Shown: piece by piece, positions 22,050 through 29,355 of the stretch | How the letters are laid out: each line of letters begins with the position of its first letter | Numbering within the stretch: position 1 is the first letter of the stretch | Source of the DNA: a virus | IMG/VR virus record: IMGVR_UViG_3300031951_000737 | Coordinates: 1 to 32,790 of that record | DNA: 32,790 nt | Direction: 5' to 3' (one strand) | Notes under the pieces: generated by a model | Seen by the model: only the letters and a program-made list of their open reading frames with translations | Told to the model about the DNA's origin: nothing | The model's database searches: none | Translations under genes and position numbers: made by a program

Positions 22050-22568
22050 TTAGTTGTTAGACCAACCGTATTGGTTACCTCTAGGATGTATCGTAAATAC
22101 ACATTTAGCTTCTGCGCTTGGGTCTGATTGAATCTGGAATTCAGACACGCGACCATTGAACGCATAAGCAACTGTGTTTGCTCCATCAACCGCAGCAATT
22201 ACAAATGTGCGATCAATGATGCCGCTTTGTGAATCACCACGAATCAGCAACAATGCAGCATCCGATGGATTCCACGCAGCAGTTACAGATAACGAAGTTG
22301 GTGCAGATTGCACAGGAATTTTATCGGATTGGCGTGAACCCGCGACAGCATAGTTTACAACGCCATCATCTTGACCAAACGCAGGTATGCTTTCAACTGG
22401 AACTAAAACGCCTGCCGCGCCTGTACCGCCTGCGCTAGTGCCAACAATAGTCGCAACTTGTGCAGACCATACAGATAGATTTGCAGTTGTTAATGTTGTT
22501 GGGTTTGCGCCTGTTTGCATAAATAGCGAAGCAGCAAAGCCGGGAAGAACTCTATTAGGTAACGCCAT
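22050..22568 (-). CDS. Major tail tube protein, copy 2
   Basis: A 172-aa tail tube-type protein starting MALPNRVLPGFAASLFMQ. It is a paralogue of the next gene upstream: from PVESIPAFGQDD to the end about 110 of 116 residues are identical, while residues 15-58 differ and this copy is 9 aa longer with a Gly/Ala-rich insert (GTSAGGTGAAG). Seen: near identity in protein but many silent DNA differences. Tube proteins stack in hexameric rings to form the tail. ATG 22568 follows AAGGAAATTTATC. An intrinsic terminator follows its stop. Confidence 0.8.
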   Translation of the reverse strand: MALPNRVLPGFAASLFMQTGANPTTLTTANLSVWSAQVATIVGTSAGGTGAAGVLVPVESIPAFGQDDGVVNYAVAGSRQSDKIPVQSAPTSLSVTAAWNPSDAALLLIRGDSQSGIIDRTFVIAAVDGANTVAYAFNGRVSEFQIQSDPSAEAKCVFTIHPRGNQYGWSNN

Positions 22569-22580
22569 GATAAATTTCCT

Positions 22581-23075
22581 TTATACGTTATTTGACCAAC
22601 CGTATTGGTTGCCACGAGGATGAATAGTAAACACGCATTTTGCTTCCGCACTTGGGTCACTTTGTATTTGAAATTCTGATACGCGACCATTGAAAGCATA
22701 ATAAACAATGTTGCTGCCATCTACTGCGGCAATAACGAATGTGCGATCAATAATTCCACTTTGTGAATCACCGCGCATTAAAAGCAGCATTGTGTCGGAA
22801 GGATTCCATGCGGCAGTAACAGATAAAGATGTTGGTGCTGATTGCACTGGTATCTTGTCTGATTGACGAGAACCTGCAACTGCGTAATTAACAACACCGT
22901 CATCTTGTCCAAATGCAGGTATTGATTCAACTGGCAATTGATTTGCACTAATAGCAATTGCAGCCACATTAGCTAATGTCGATAATTGAGTAACTGTTAA
23001 TGCAGTAGGGTTTGAAGTTGGTTGTGCGTAAAGTATTGCAGCAAATCCGGGTAGAACTCTATTTGGTAGTGCCAT
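22581..23075 (-). CDS. Major tail tube protein, copy 1
   Basis: A 164-aa tail tube-type protein starting MALPNRVLPGFAAILYAQ. It shares the sequence VNYAVAGSRQSDKIPVQ and SGIIDRTFVIAAVDG with copy 2, which lies 12 nt downstream. Its variable segment (residues 15-47) lacks the Gly/Ala insert. It lies after the tail terminator-type gene, where the major tail protein is expected. A strong ribosome site (GAGGAAAAATC) suggests high output. Which copy dominates the tube cannot be told from the sequence. Confidence 0.82.
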   Translation of the reverse strand: MALPNRVLPGFAAILYAQPTSNPTALTVTQLSTLANVAAIAISANQLPVESIPAFGQDDGVVNYAVAGSRQSDKIPVQSAPTSLSVTAAWNPSDTMLLLMRGDSQSGIIDRTFVIAAVDGSNIVYYAFNGRVSEFQIQSDPSAEAKCVFTIHPRGNQYGWSNNV

Positions 23076-23106
23076 GATTTTTCCTCGAAAAAGTTAAAAG
23101 TCTGTC

Positions 23107-23523
23107 TTATGTCGGAATATCCATTGTGCAATCAAGATAAACTGAATGTAAATTTATATCGTTCTCGTATGAATTATAAAGAAAATCAATATCAAGTTTA
23201 CTAATATAAAAACCAGTTACCCCACCGAACTGCCCAGAGTATCCATGCAATGCTTGTATTATCGTGTTTGCTATGCCGAACGCATCTTGCAATGTTCCGG
23301 CATAAATATTGGTTTGGAATATAGGTCTGTCTATACCCTTCACCGATTGCGTTGTGCCTGTATAAACATCTTGATGCACATTACGCAAATTCCATGTTAT
23401 AAACTTTTGCTGTGACGCAAAGTTTCTATTGAAAGACGCATACACTGGCACAGGACTAGCAGTAGTAGTTAGCTGCGCTTGTATTGCCTTTGCATAATCT
23501 AATACGTTATTTTGTGTAGCCAT
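23107..23523 (-). CDS. Tail terminator-like protein
   Basis: A 138-aa protein in the position of lambda U / DUF3168-type tail terminators: helix (VLDYAKAIQAQLTT), VPVYASFNRN strand, FITWNLRNV, then DAFGIANTIIQALHGY helix and a beta pair ending VYLDCTMDIPT. Such proteins cap the tail tube and join it to the head. The call rests on the alternating helix and strand layout and gene order (between head closure and tube genes). No exact family match is claimed. Confidence 0.65.
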   Translation of the reverse strand: MATQNNVLDYAKAIQAQLTTTASPVPVYASFNRNFASQQKFITWNLRNVHQDVYTGTTQSVKGIDRPIFQTNIYAGTLQDAFGIANTIIQALHGYSGQFGGVTGFYISKLDIDFLYNSYENDINLHSVYLDCTMDIPT

Positions 23524-23526
23524 TTT

Positions 23527-23868
23527 TTACACCGAAGTTGATGGGTCATTGTGGTAACACAAAAATGTAACGTGCATCCTATCATTTGATTCAATCGCAC
23601 TATCAATACGCCAATCTAAATTGCGCCATGTGATTGAATACAAATTTTGATTATCGTAAATATCTCTTGTATATGGCGTGAAATTAAAAGTTAAATTAAT
23701 CATGCCTGCATAAACACGATATTTGTCGGTAATCTTTAAATCGTTTTTTACTTCCTTAACTTCAGCTTTACTATTAAATTTTAAAGTTTTAGTTGTAACT
23801 GCTTCACCATATTCATTAGTAGCAAATGAAAGGTCATAAACATTTACATCTTCATATCTTTTTACCAT
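23527..23868 (-). CDS. Head closure-like protein
   Basis: A 113-aa small beta-barrel-like protein (VNVYDLSFATNEYGEAVTTKTLKFNSKAEVKEVKND...DIYDNQNLYSITWRNLDWRIDSAIESNDRMHVTFLCYHN). This follows the phage head-tail joining / SPP1 gp16-like pattern, with the late Y.V.w....I..i...dr....f.C motif. It stops the packaged DNA leaking out before tail attachment. It overlaps the connector gene by 1 nt (ATG inside the stop region). Confidence 0.68.
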   Translation of the reverse strand: MVKRYEDVNVYDLSFATNEYGEAVTTKTLKFNSKAEVKEVKNDLKITDKYRVYAGMINLTFNFTPYTRDIYDNQNLYSITWRNLDWRIDSAIESNDRMHVTFLCYHNDPSTSV

Positions 23869-24527
23869 TACATCACCAATGGTTTATATGGTCTTAATAA
23901 AGTATCAACGCCTAATGGTATTTGTGCAAGTTGACCAACTGTTTCACCAACTGCGGAACGGTTATTATATAAATGCGTAAACCACAATAAACCTGCTTGT
24001 TTAATAACTGGATAAGTTGCTAATGGTGATGCGGCAAGCGTATAAGTTGCAATGACAGGTGAAGTCATTTGCGGATTAATTGCGCTCGGCAAATCTGTAA
24101 CAATTATCTTTTGTCCAGTTGGGTCATAATAATAAGCAGATGGATTTACTGTAGTTAATACTGTTGGCGTTGAATCATTGTAATAAGCAACTGAATTAAT
24201 TGTCACTCCACCTTGTGATGTTTCAGGCAAATCAAGTGACAATGGTGAACCATATAAAGCAGACGCACCATAATAAACTTTGTATTGAACGCTAGTAATG
24301 GACAATCCTAGATAATCCTCAATAGCCATTCTTATAGCTAACTCTAATGCAGTTAGGTATGTGTCTTGGCTAGTGTCAGAATACAGGTTTAATTGATTTC
24401 TAATTTCAGTAAGCGTCAACCACGCAGTCGCAATATTACGGTTGGTCTGTTCAAACCAATCATAATTGAACGGATTGCGTGTAGGCGCAAGCTGTACAAA
24501 TCCTAAACCTGTTTCTTGGGATGCCAT
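23868..24527 (-). CDS. Head-tail connector (gp6-like)
   Basis: A 219-aa protein. It has the HK97 gp6-like connector pattern: LTLTEIRNQLNLYSD--QDTYLTALELAIRMAIEDYLGLSI, then a beta insertion (VTINSVAYYND; YYYDPTGQKIIV) and VIKQAGLLWFTHLYNNRSAVGE at the end. These proteins form the ring under the portal. The N-terminal 36 residues are an unusual extension. It lies directly after capsid gene 2. Confidence 0.8.
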   Translation of the reverse strand: MASQETGLGFVQLAPTRNPFNYDWFEQTNRNIATAWLTLTEIRNQLNLYSDTSQDTYLTALELAIRMAIEDYLGLSITSVQYKVYYGASALYGSPLSLDLPETSQGGVTINSVAYYNDSTPTVLTTVNPSAYYYDPTGQKIIVTDLPSAINPQMTSPVIATYTLAASPLATYPVIKQAGLLWFTHLYNNRSAVGETVGQLAQIPLGVDTLLRPYKPLVM

Positions 24528-24532
24528 AATTT

Positions 24533-25585
24533 TTAAGTTTCAATAGAACGAACACCTGCAAATGGGTCACGAACTGTGCTTACCATACGTTTTTCGCCAT
24601 ACATTGTCACAAAACCGGGAGCTGTTTGTTCCATAGCTTGAATAGACATTTCTTCTACATCAGCAATAGATAAGAACCTTGCCCAATCAGCGAGATAAAC
24701 AGATTTATTTCCTACTGTGCCAATCGGACTAAGGTAAGGATTTGGTATTACAGGAAAACCAAATACATGAGTTAATGAGCCTGCATTATCTGCGCCATTT
24801 TCTACAAACGCATAACTTGCACCATTGCCGCCACCGCCATGAACGTAATTGCGCAAAGCAACAATTGCTGTTGGATGCATCATCCATGCAGTAGTTGGTG
24901 ATGACCAATATTGACTAGGTAGAGCATTAGCCATATCAACTAATGTTTCATGTTCAAGTGCGCCAGTGTTATAACCTACAGTCGCAATAGTATGCCGACC
25001 ATTTGTAATTGCTGTGCCACTTGTACCAAATGCAGATACAGCACCCGCAGCACCAAGATATGAATTTAAACCACGTAAACCATTTACGCCACCAGTGCTT
25101 GTAGTTGTGCTACCTGCTTGATCGTTATTTAAGCCCATTGATGCGCCTTCAATCTGCGCAAATTCAAGTGCTAAATCTTGAATCAATTCTGCTTCTAATC
25201 CGTTTACATCCGATAGCACAGCAGTACGAACTGGGAATTGCGCTGTTATAACTCTAGTCGGCAATTGCCAAATGCTAGTGTTAATGTTTGGTGAACCACT
25301 ATCAGGCGTGAACACATATCCAAAAGGATTTGTGCTATTAGCTGCATTACCTGTCTTTGCTACAAATTGAACGTCAGACATATTTGGCGTTTTAATATTG
25401 CGAGCAAATTTTCTAAATGGGTTTGCATAACGATATGCAGCAAACACATCATCAAAATATGTACGACCACCAACGCCTGAACCACTGCCAGTAAGTGCCG
25501 ATGCTTCACGCAAATCAATGGTGACCTTATCGCCTGTTTCAAGCGTATGTTTAATACCTGCAATGATTTTTTCGTTGGCTTTCAT
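24533..25585 (-). CDS. HK97-fold capsid protein 2, lacking the delta region
   Basis: A 350-aa capsid paralogue. From EASALTG (residues 27-33) onward it aligns with capsid 1: GGRTYFDDVFAAYRYANP, IWQLPTRVITAQFPVRTAVLSDVNGLEAEL, LNNDQ, GVNGLRGLNSYLGAA, VYLADWARFLSIAD, and TAPGFVTMYGEKR...DPFAGVRS. Only 26 residues precede that point, against 108 in capsid 1, so the scaffold/delta region is missing. I chose ATG 25585 because GGA lies 5 nt before it; at ATG 25594 the AGGGA touches the start. It follows an intrinsic terminator, so expression likely needs readthrough. Possible roles: minor vertex or facet subunit, or co-assembly. Confidence 0.85.
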   Translation of the reverse strand: MKANEKIIAGIKHTLETGDKVTIDLREASALTGSGSGVGGRTYFDDVFAAYRYANPFRKFARNIKTPNMSDVQFVAKTGNAANSTNPFGYVFTPDSGSPNINTSIWQLPTRVITAQFPVRTAVLSDVNGLEAELIQDLALEFAQIEGASMGLNNDQAGSTTTSTGGVNGLRGLNSYLGAAGAVSAFGTSGTAITNGRHTIATVGYNTGALEHETLVDMANALPSQYWSSPTTAWMMHPTAIVALRNYVHGGGGNGASYAFVENGADNAGSLTHVFGFPVIPNPYLSPIGTVGNKSVYLADWARFLSIADVEEMSIQAMEQTAPGFVTMYGEKRMVSTVRDPFAGVRSIET

Positions 25586-25603
25586 ATATTCCATTCCCTA
25601 AAC

Positions 25604-25636
25604 AAAAAAACCCCCACCAGTACATTCTGGTAGGGG
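25604..25636 (-). terminator. Intrinsic terminator between the two capsid genes
   Basis: On the minus strand CCCCTACCAG-AATGTA-CTGGTGGGGG makes a 10-bp stem (one T-G pair) with a 6-nt loop, followed by seven T (25610-25604). It begins 11 nt after the capsid 1 stop and ends 19 nt before the capsid 2 start. It would favour capsid 1 transcripts. Confidence 0.9.
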
Positions 25637-25646
25637 CAAACCGCTA

Positions 25647-27002
25647 TTAGGTAGCTGTACCAGTTGAACGGTAACGAACACCCGCAAATGGGTTGACTAC
25701 ACTGGTTGCTAGACGAGTTTCGCCAAAGAAGGTTATGAAACCGGGCAACGTCTGATCGTATCTACGCAATACCATGCTTAGACGATCAACGATAGTGTGG
25801 AAACGTGACCAATCAGCAAAGTACATTGGGTACAAGCTGTTTGTGCCTGCGCTACCAGTTGTTGCTTGTGATGGATTATCAACATACTTATTAACAACAA
25901 CATCAAAGCCAAGCAATTGACCAACAATACCATCAGCACGAGCCAAACCATCTACATAGATTGGGCGACCTTGTGTATCTACTAAGCCACGAATCTGTTG
26001 CAGCAATACAGGATTAATTACAAACTTAGTTGTAGGTGTCCAATATTCCTGTGGCAGAGAGTAGATAAAATTAACTACGTCTTTGTAAGTGATGTTTGCA
26101 GCACCAACAGTATTTGCATTGGTAGTAAGCTGATCATAAGTAGCAAGCGAATGCAAACCACTAGTAGAGCCAGTGCCACTATTGCCAAAAGCTGCGGTAG
26201 TAACTGAACCGCCTGCATAAGTAGCTGCCGCACCTGCGTATTGATCCAAACCTCGTAAACCATTCGTTCCCCCAAATGGGTTATTAACACCTTGTGCAAC
26301 TTGGTCATTATTTTGAATCATTGATTGTGCTTGTGATTGTGAGAATTCAAGCAGCATATCGCTAACAACATTAGCTTCTAAGCCATCAATATCATCTAAA
26401 GCTGCGGTACGGATTGGGAACTGTACGTTCAAATCTTGCAGCACTAATTGCCAAATGGTTGTATCTTCAGTGGTTGCTGCACCATTGTTTTGAATAGTGT
26501 AACCCCATGCTGCTCCTGCATTACCAGTTTTAGCACGGAATTGATAAGAAGAACCATCGGTTGCAACTTCACGAGAAACGCCACGCATAGGATTAGCTAA
26601 ACGCAGTGGTGCGAATACAGGGTCATAAGCAGTACGACCACCTTGATTGTTACCGCCACCTGTCAGTGCTGATGCTTCTTTTTGGAAAGCAGCATATTGT
26701 TCAGCATCTTCAAATAGCTTAACTTCTTTTTCTACACGAGAATTTGATTTGTAGAATGAAGAAAGTTGTTCAGCAACTTTACGATTTACGTCAACCATTA
26801 CGCCTGCATTTGCACGAATGATTGAAGGCGCACCAACTTGTGCAACCTTTGCTTCTAGTGCAGCAACTTTTTCTGCGAACTCTGCTTTAGCAGCTTCAAC
26901 TTGTGCAGTTGCTTCAGCAATTTTTTCTGTTACCAGTGCTTCGGTTTCAGATTTAACTTTAGATTCAATTGAATCTAGCTTTTCAGTGATTTTATCTAAC
27001 AT
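25647..27002 (-). CDS. HK97-fold major capsid protein 1 with N-terminal scaffold domain
   Basis: A 451-aa capsid precursor. Residues 1-55 are an Ala/Glu/Lys coiled coil and residues 56-108 complete a delta (scaffold) region of about the same length as in HK97 gp5 (about 103 aa). The shell domain starts near EASALTG (109-115), close to a likely protease cleavage point. Features include the N-arm, GGRTAYDPVFAPLRLANP, WQLVLQDLNVQFPIRTAALDDIDGLEA, GTNGLRGLDQYAG, FADWSRF and LPGFITFFGETR. It follows the protease gene by 18 nt, the usual order. It probably forms most of the shell. Confidence 0.93.
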   Translation of the reverse strand: MLDKITEKLDSIESKVKSETEALVTEKIAEATAQVEAAKAEFAEKVAALEAKVAQVGAPSIIRANAGVMVDVNRKVAEQLSSFYKSNSRVEKEVKLFEDAEQYAAFQKEASALTGGGNNQGGRTAYDPVFAPLRLANPMRGVSREVATDGSSYQFRAKTGNAGAAWGYTIQNNGAATTEDTTIWQLVLQDLNVQFPIRTAALDDIDGLEANVVSDMLLEFSQSQAQSMIQNNDQVAQGVNNPFGGTNGLRGLDQYAGAAATYAGGSVTTAAFGNSGTGSTSGLHSLATYDQLTTNANTVGAANITYKDVVNFIYSLPQEYWTPTTKFVINPVLLQQIRGLVDTQGRPIYVDGLARADGIVGQLLGFDVVVNKYVDNPSQATTGSAGTNSLYPMYFADWSRFHTIVDRLSMVLRRYDQTLPGFITFFGETRLATSVVNPFAGVRYRSTGTAT

Positions 27003-27020
27003 GATTATTCCTATTAAAAA

Positions 27021-27818
27021 TTAAGATAGACGTGCTTCTAAAGCCTTGAGCAATTCCTTTTGTTCAAGATACTCTAAAAACTCTTTTGCCGCATCCGATT
27101 CAGCATCTCGCATTTCGGTAGTCGGTTCGACATTTACAGTTTCAACGTCACGTTTAGCTGTTGCCTTGCCAAAAATGGAAGCGGCAGTTGTCGCATCCTT
27201 TTTCGAAATCCCCGCTTCACGCAGAGCTTTCTCAAATACTTTTAGATTGAATGAGCCATCATCCCTAAAAAATTCTAATTTGTTGATGTTGGCTTTTGGA
27301 TTGTTTGGGTTCATGACAATTGACACTTCAGCCAATCCACCCTTAGTAATGCTGAAATAACCTTCTTCATCGGCATCAATGCCTGCTTGCAGCATATTGC
27401 CTTCAGCATCAACCATGCAATATTCGTCAGCGTATGCGCCAACAGAAACACCACCAACCATCATTGGCGATTCTTTCATGATTGTGTATAAATCTTTGCC
27501 TGCGCTTGTATTAACAAAGATATTTCCTTTGCCGATCATGCCTTCATCGGTAAATTCAAACTCATCCCATTGCCCTACAGGCATCGACATATCGTTATGT
27601 TGGAAATACATTGGCAGTGGTTTACCCATTGCGGCAAATTCTTTTGCCCACTGTTTAAATGCTTCAGGTTGATAATTAAACTTGCGACCGTCTGCGCCTT
27701 CTCTTGCGCCCCAAGTGGTAAGCATTGCTTCAATCTTGCCCATTGAATCCATTGATTCATCGGCAGATATGCCAAGCGCAACTTGGGATTCAAAAATAAA
27801 TGTGACATTTTTAGTCAT
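27021..27818 (-). CDS. Prohead maturation protease (HK97/U35 family)
   Basis: A 265-aa serine protease. The catalytic triad appears as H74 (YFQHNDMSMPVGQW), S125 (VGGVSVGAY) and E164 (GGLAEVSIVMNPNNP), matching the H/S/E pattern of the HK97 protease. Residues 185-265 are a helical, charged tail typical of the segment lost by self-cleavage (FNLKVFEKALREAGISKKDA). It cuts the delta region of capsid 1 during head maturation. The start at 27818 has AAGGTGA about 8 nt upstream and overlaps the 43-aa gene. Confidence 0.93.
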   Translation of the reverse strand: MTKNVTFIFESQVALGISADESMDSMGKIEAMLTTWGAREGADGRKFNYQPEAFKQWAKEFAAMGKPLPMYFQHNDMSMPVGQWDEFEFTDEGMIGKGNIFVNTSAGKDLYTIMKESPMMVGGVSVGAYADEYCMVDAEGNMLQAGIDADEEGYFSITKGGLAEVSIVMNPNNPKANINKLEFFRDDGSFNLKVFEKALREAGISKKDATTAASIFGKATAKRDVETVNVEPTTEMRDAESDAAKEFLEYLEQKELLKALEARLS

Positions 27819-27942
27819 GGAAAATCACCTTTTTTTGTTTCATGCCATTTGCCTGCATTGGCTTTTTAACTCGCTTATCCGCAGCTTGTTTTATTTTGTC
27901 GGCAATCTGTTTTTGCTTTGATTGCGATTGATTTGGTTTCAT
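27811..27942 (-). CDS. 43-aa basic protein between portal and protease
   Basis: A 43-aa ORF not part of either neighbour. The start overlaps the portal stop as ATGA, and its stop overlaps the protease start by 8 nt, so translation is coupled on both sides. It is rich in Lys, Gln and Arg (MKPNQSQSKQKQIADKIKQAAD, then KRVKKP), with no membrane segment. AGGCAAAGC precedes the ATG. A DNA- or scaffold-binding head protein is possible, but the function is unknown. Confidence 0.6.
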   Translation of the reverse strand: MKPNQSQSKQKQIADKIKQAADKRVKKPMQANGMKQKKVIFHD

Positions 27943-29345
27943 GCTTTGCCTGCTCTACCAGTTTTACCAACTGAACTAGTATTGCCGCCACCGCCTGTAT
28001 CTTGTGATGAAGAACCTGATATTGGTTCTTGTTTGCTGCCAGATTTATTTAAACTGTTGGCAATACTATCATCAATTTCTGCAAGCCCCAAATACTTTCT
28101 CGCTTCATTTGGTGTAAAAATTCCTGCGTTGACACCCGCCACAGAATAATTCATCTGGTCAAGTGGCGCACCTTTTAAAAAGTTTTCGGTTTGGAATTGA
28201 ATGTATAAGTTTGGGAATCCTTGCAACAAACTCATTTTTAGTTTTTGTTCTATGTTAGTCAGCAATGGTGACATTGTGCTTTTATAGAATTCATCTAGCA
28301 TTGATTGTGTATTGTTAAACTTACCTTCACCAACACTAATCATTTGTGGCGGTACACCAAACACGCCACAGATTCGTTTCATGGTTTGTTCTTTAAGTGC
28401 TGCTATATCTGCATCCTGAATTGAAAGCATATCGACAGGCATATATTTCATGCCATTATCAAGCAACATACCTTGACCGGGTTTTGATGGGTCAGTTGGT
28501 CTTGAGCCTGTCAATTGTGACCAACCTTCTTTTAATCGTGCAGCAATCTCTTTATATTTTGAATCAGGAATTACTTGATCAGTGACAAACAATCCGCTTG
28601 GCTTTGCACCATTCTGCATAACGTAGTTTGCATACAAATCAATGTCTTGATCTAAGCCGATCAACTCTGCAAGCAATGTGCCTTTATTCCAACCGCCTGA
28701 ACCTTGCCAACCCATTTCCATCAAATGTATTACCTGCCAATAATCTAATGGTTGATTCTTTGAAAAACCATAAGTAGGTGATGACAGCACATACATTGGA
28801 TAACGTGTTTCCGTTAATTGTGTAGTGATTAAAGTTGCATCTAATACATACATTTCTAATGGCGTTTGATCTGATTTGTTTTGATCTTTACGCCACAGCA
28901 CTGTGTAGCATTCGCCTGCCATATCTAACCACATCGAGAACTGATACCAGAATTCGTATTGGCTTTGGAAGTTGTTTGGGTTGGTTAATAAACTATAAAC
29001 TTGTCTAGCTTTAATTTTGTCACGTTGCCCGATTGATGGGTCATGGCAAGCATTAACCAATTGGTCTTTATCGTTGTATGCCATGATCTGAATTGGCAGT
29101 TGCGAAATTGCCCTTGCTTTAACTGCTAGGCAAGCCATCACCGTACTATTGCGGGACAGCACCGACATATCAACGGTTCTACCTGCTTGCGTTGCGCTAG
29201 ATGTGGTGACATACAGCATTTGCTGCAATGCTTGTGATGCGCCTGTATTACGCAGCACATTATTACCAAGCGCAGTTTGTCCGAATAACGTATTAGATTC
29301 TTTTTGGTTCTTATTTTTTCTATTAAAAATATCTAATAAAGCCAT
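27939..29345 (-). CDS. Portal protein (HK97 family)
   Basis: A 468-aa portal. Markers include VMACLAVKARAISQLPIQI, LLTNPNNFQSQYEFWYQFSMWLDMAGECYTVL, YWQVIHLMEMGWQGSGGWNKGTL, GAKPSGLFVTDQVIPDSKYKEIAARLKEGWSQLTG, ICGVFGVPPQMISVGEGKFNNTQSMLDEFYKSTMSPLLTNIEQKL, and GIFTPNEARKYLGL. The dodecameric portal is the vertex through which DNA enters and to which connectors bind. The last 40 residues are low-complexity Ser/Gly. It lies 10 nt after TerL. Confidence 0.95.
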   Translation of the reverse strand: MALLDIFNRKNKNQKESNTLFGQTALGNNVLRNTGASQALQQMLYVTTSSATQAGRTVDMSVLSRNSTVMACLAVKARAISQLPIQIMAYNDKDQLVNACHDPSIGQRDKIKARQVYSLLTNPNNFQSQYEFWYQFSMWLDMAGECYTVLWRKDQNKSDQTPLEMYVLDATLITTQLTETRYPMYVLSSPTYGFSKNQPLDYWQVIHLMEMGWQGSGGWNKGTLLAELIGLDQDIDLYANYVMQNGAKPSGLFVTDQVIPDSKYKEIAARLKEGWSQLTGSRPTDPSKPGQGMLLDNGMKYMPVDMLSIQDADIAALKEQTMKRICGVFGVPPQMISVGEGKFNNTQSMLDEFYKSTMSPLLTNIEQKLKMSLLQGFPNLYIQFQTENFLKGAPLDQMNYSVAGVNAGIFTPNEARKYLGLAEIDDSIANSLNKSGSKQEPISGSSSQDTGGGGNTSSVGKTGRAGKA

Positions 29346-29355
29346 GATTTAACCC

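Noticed and set aside
21983-22198. Minus-strand frame across the terminator and copy 2 tube gene
   Set aside because: Runs through the terminator hairpin in a different frame from the tube gene; no supported start.
22050-23075. Diversity-generating template/variable repeat pair
   Set aside because: The tail tube copies look alike at protein level, but their differences are silent and spread over all bases rather than at adenines, and no reverse transcriptase is present.
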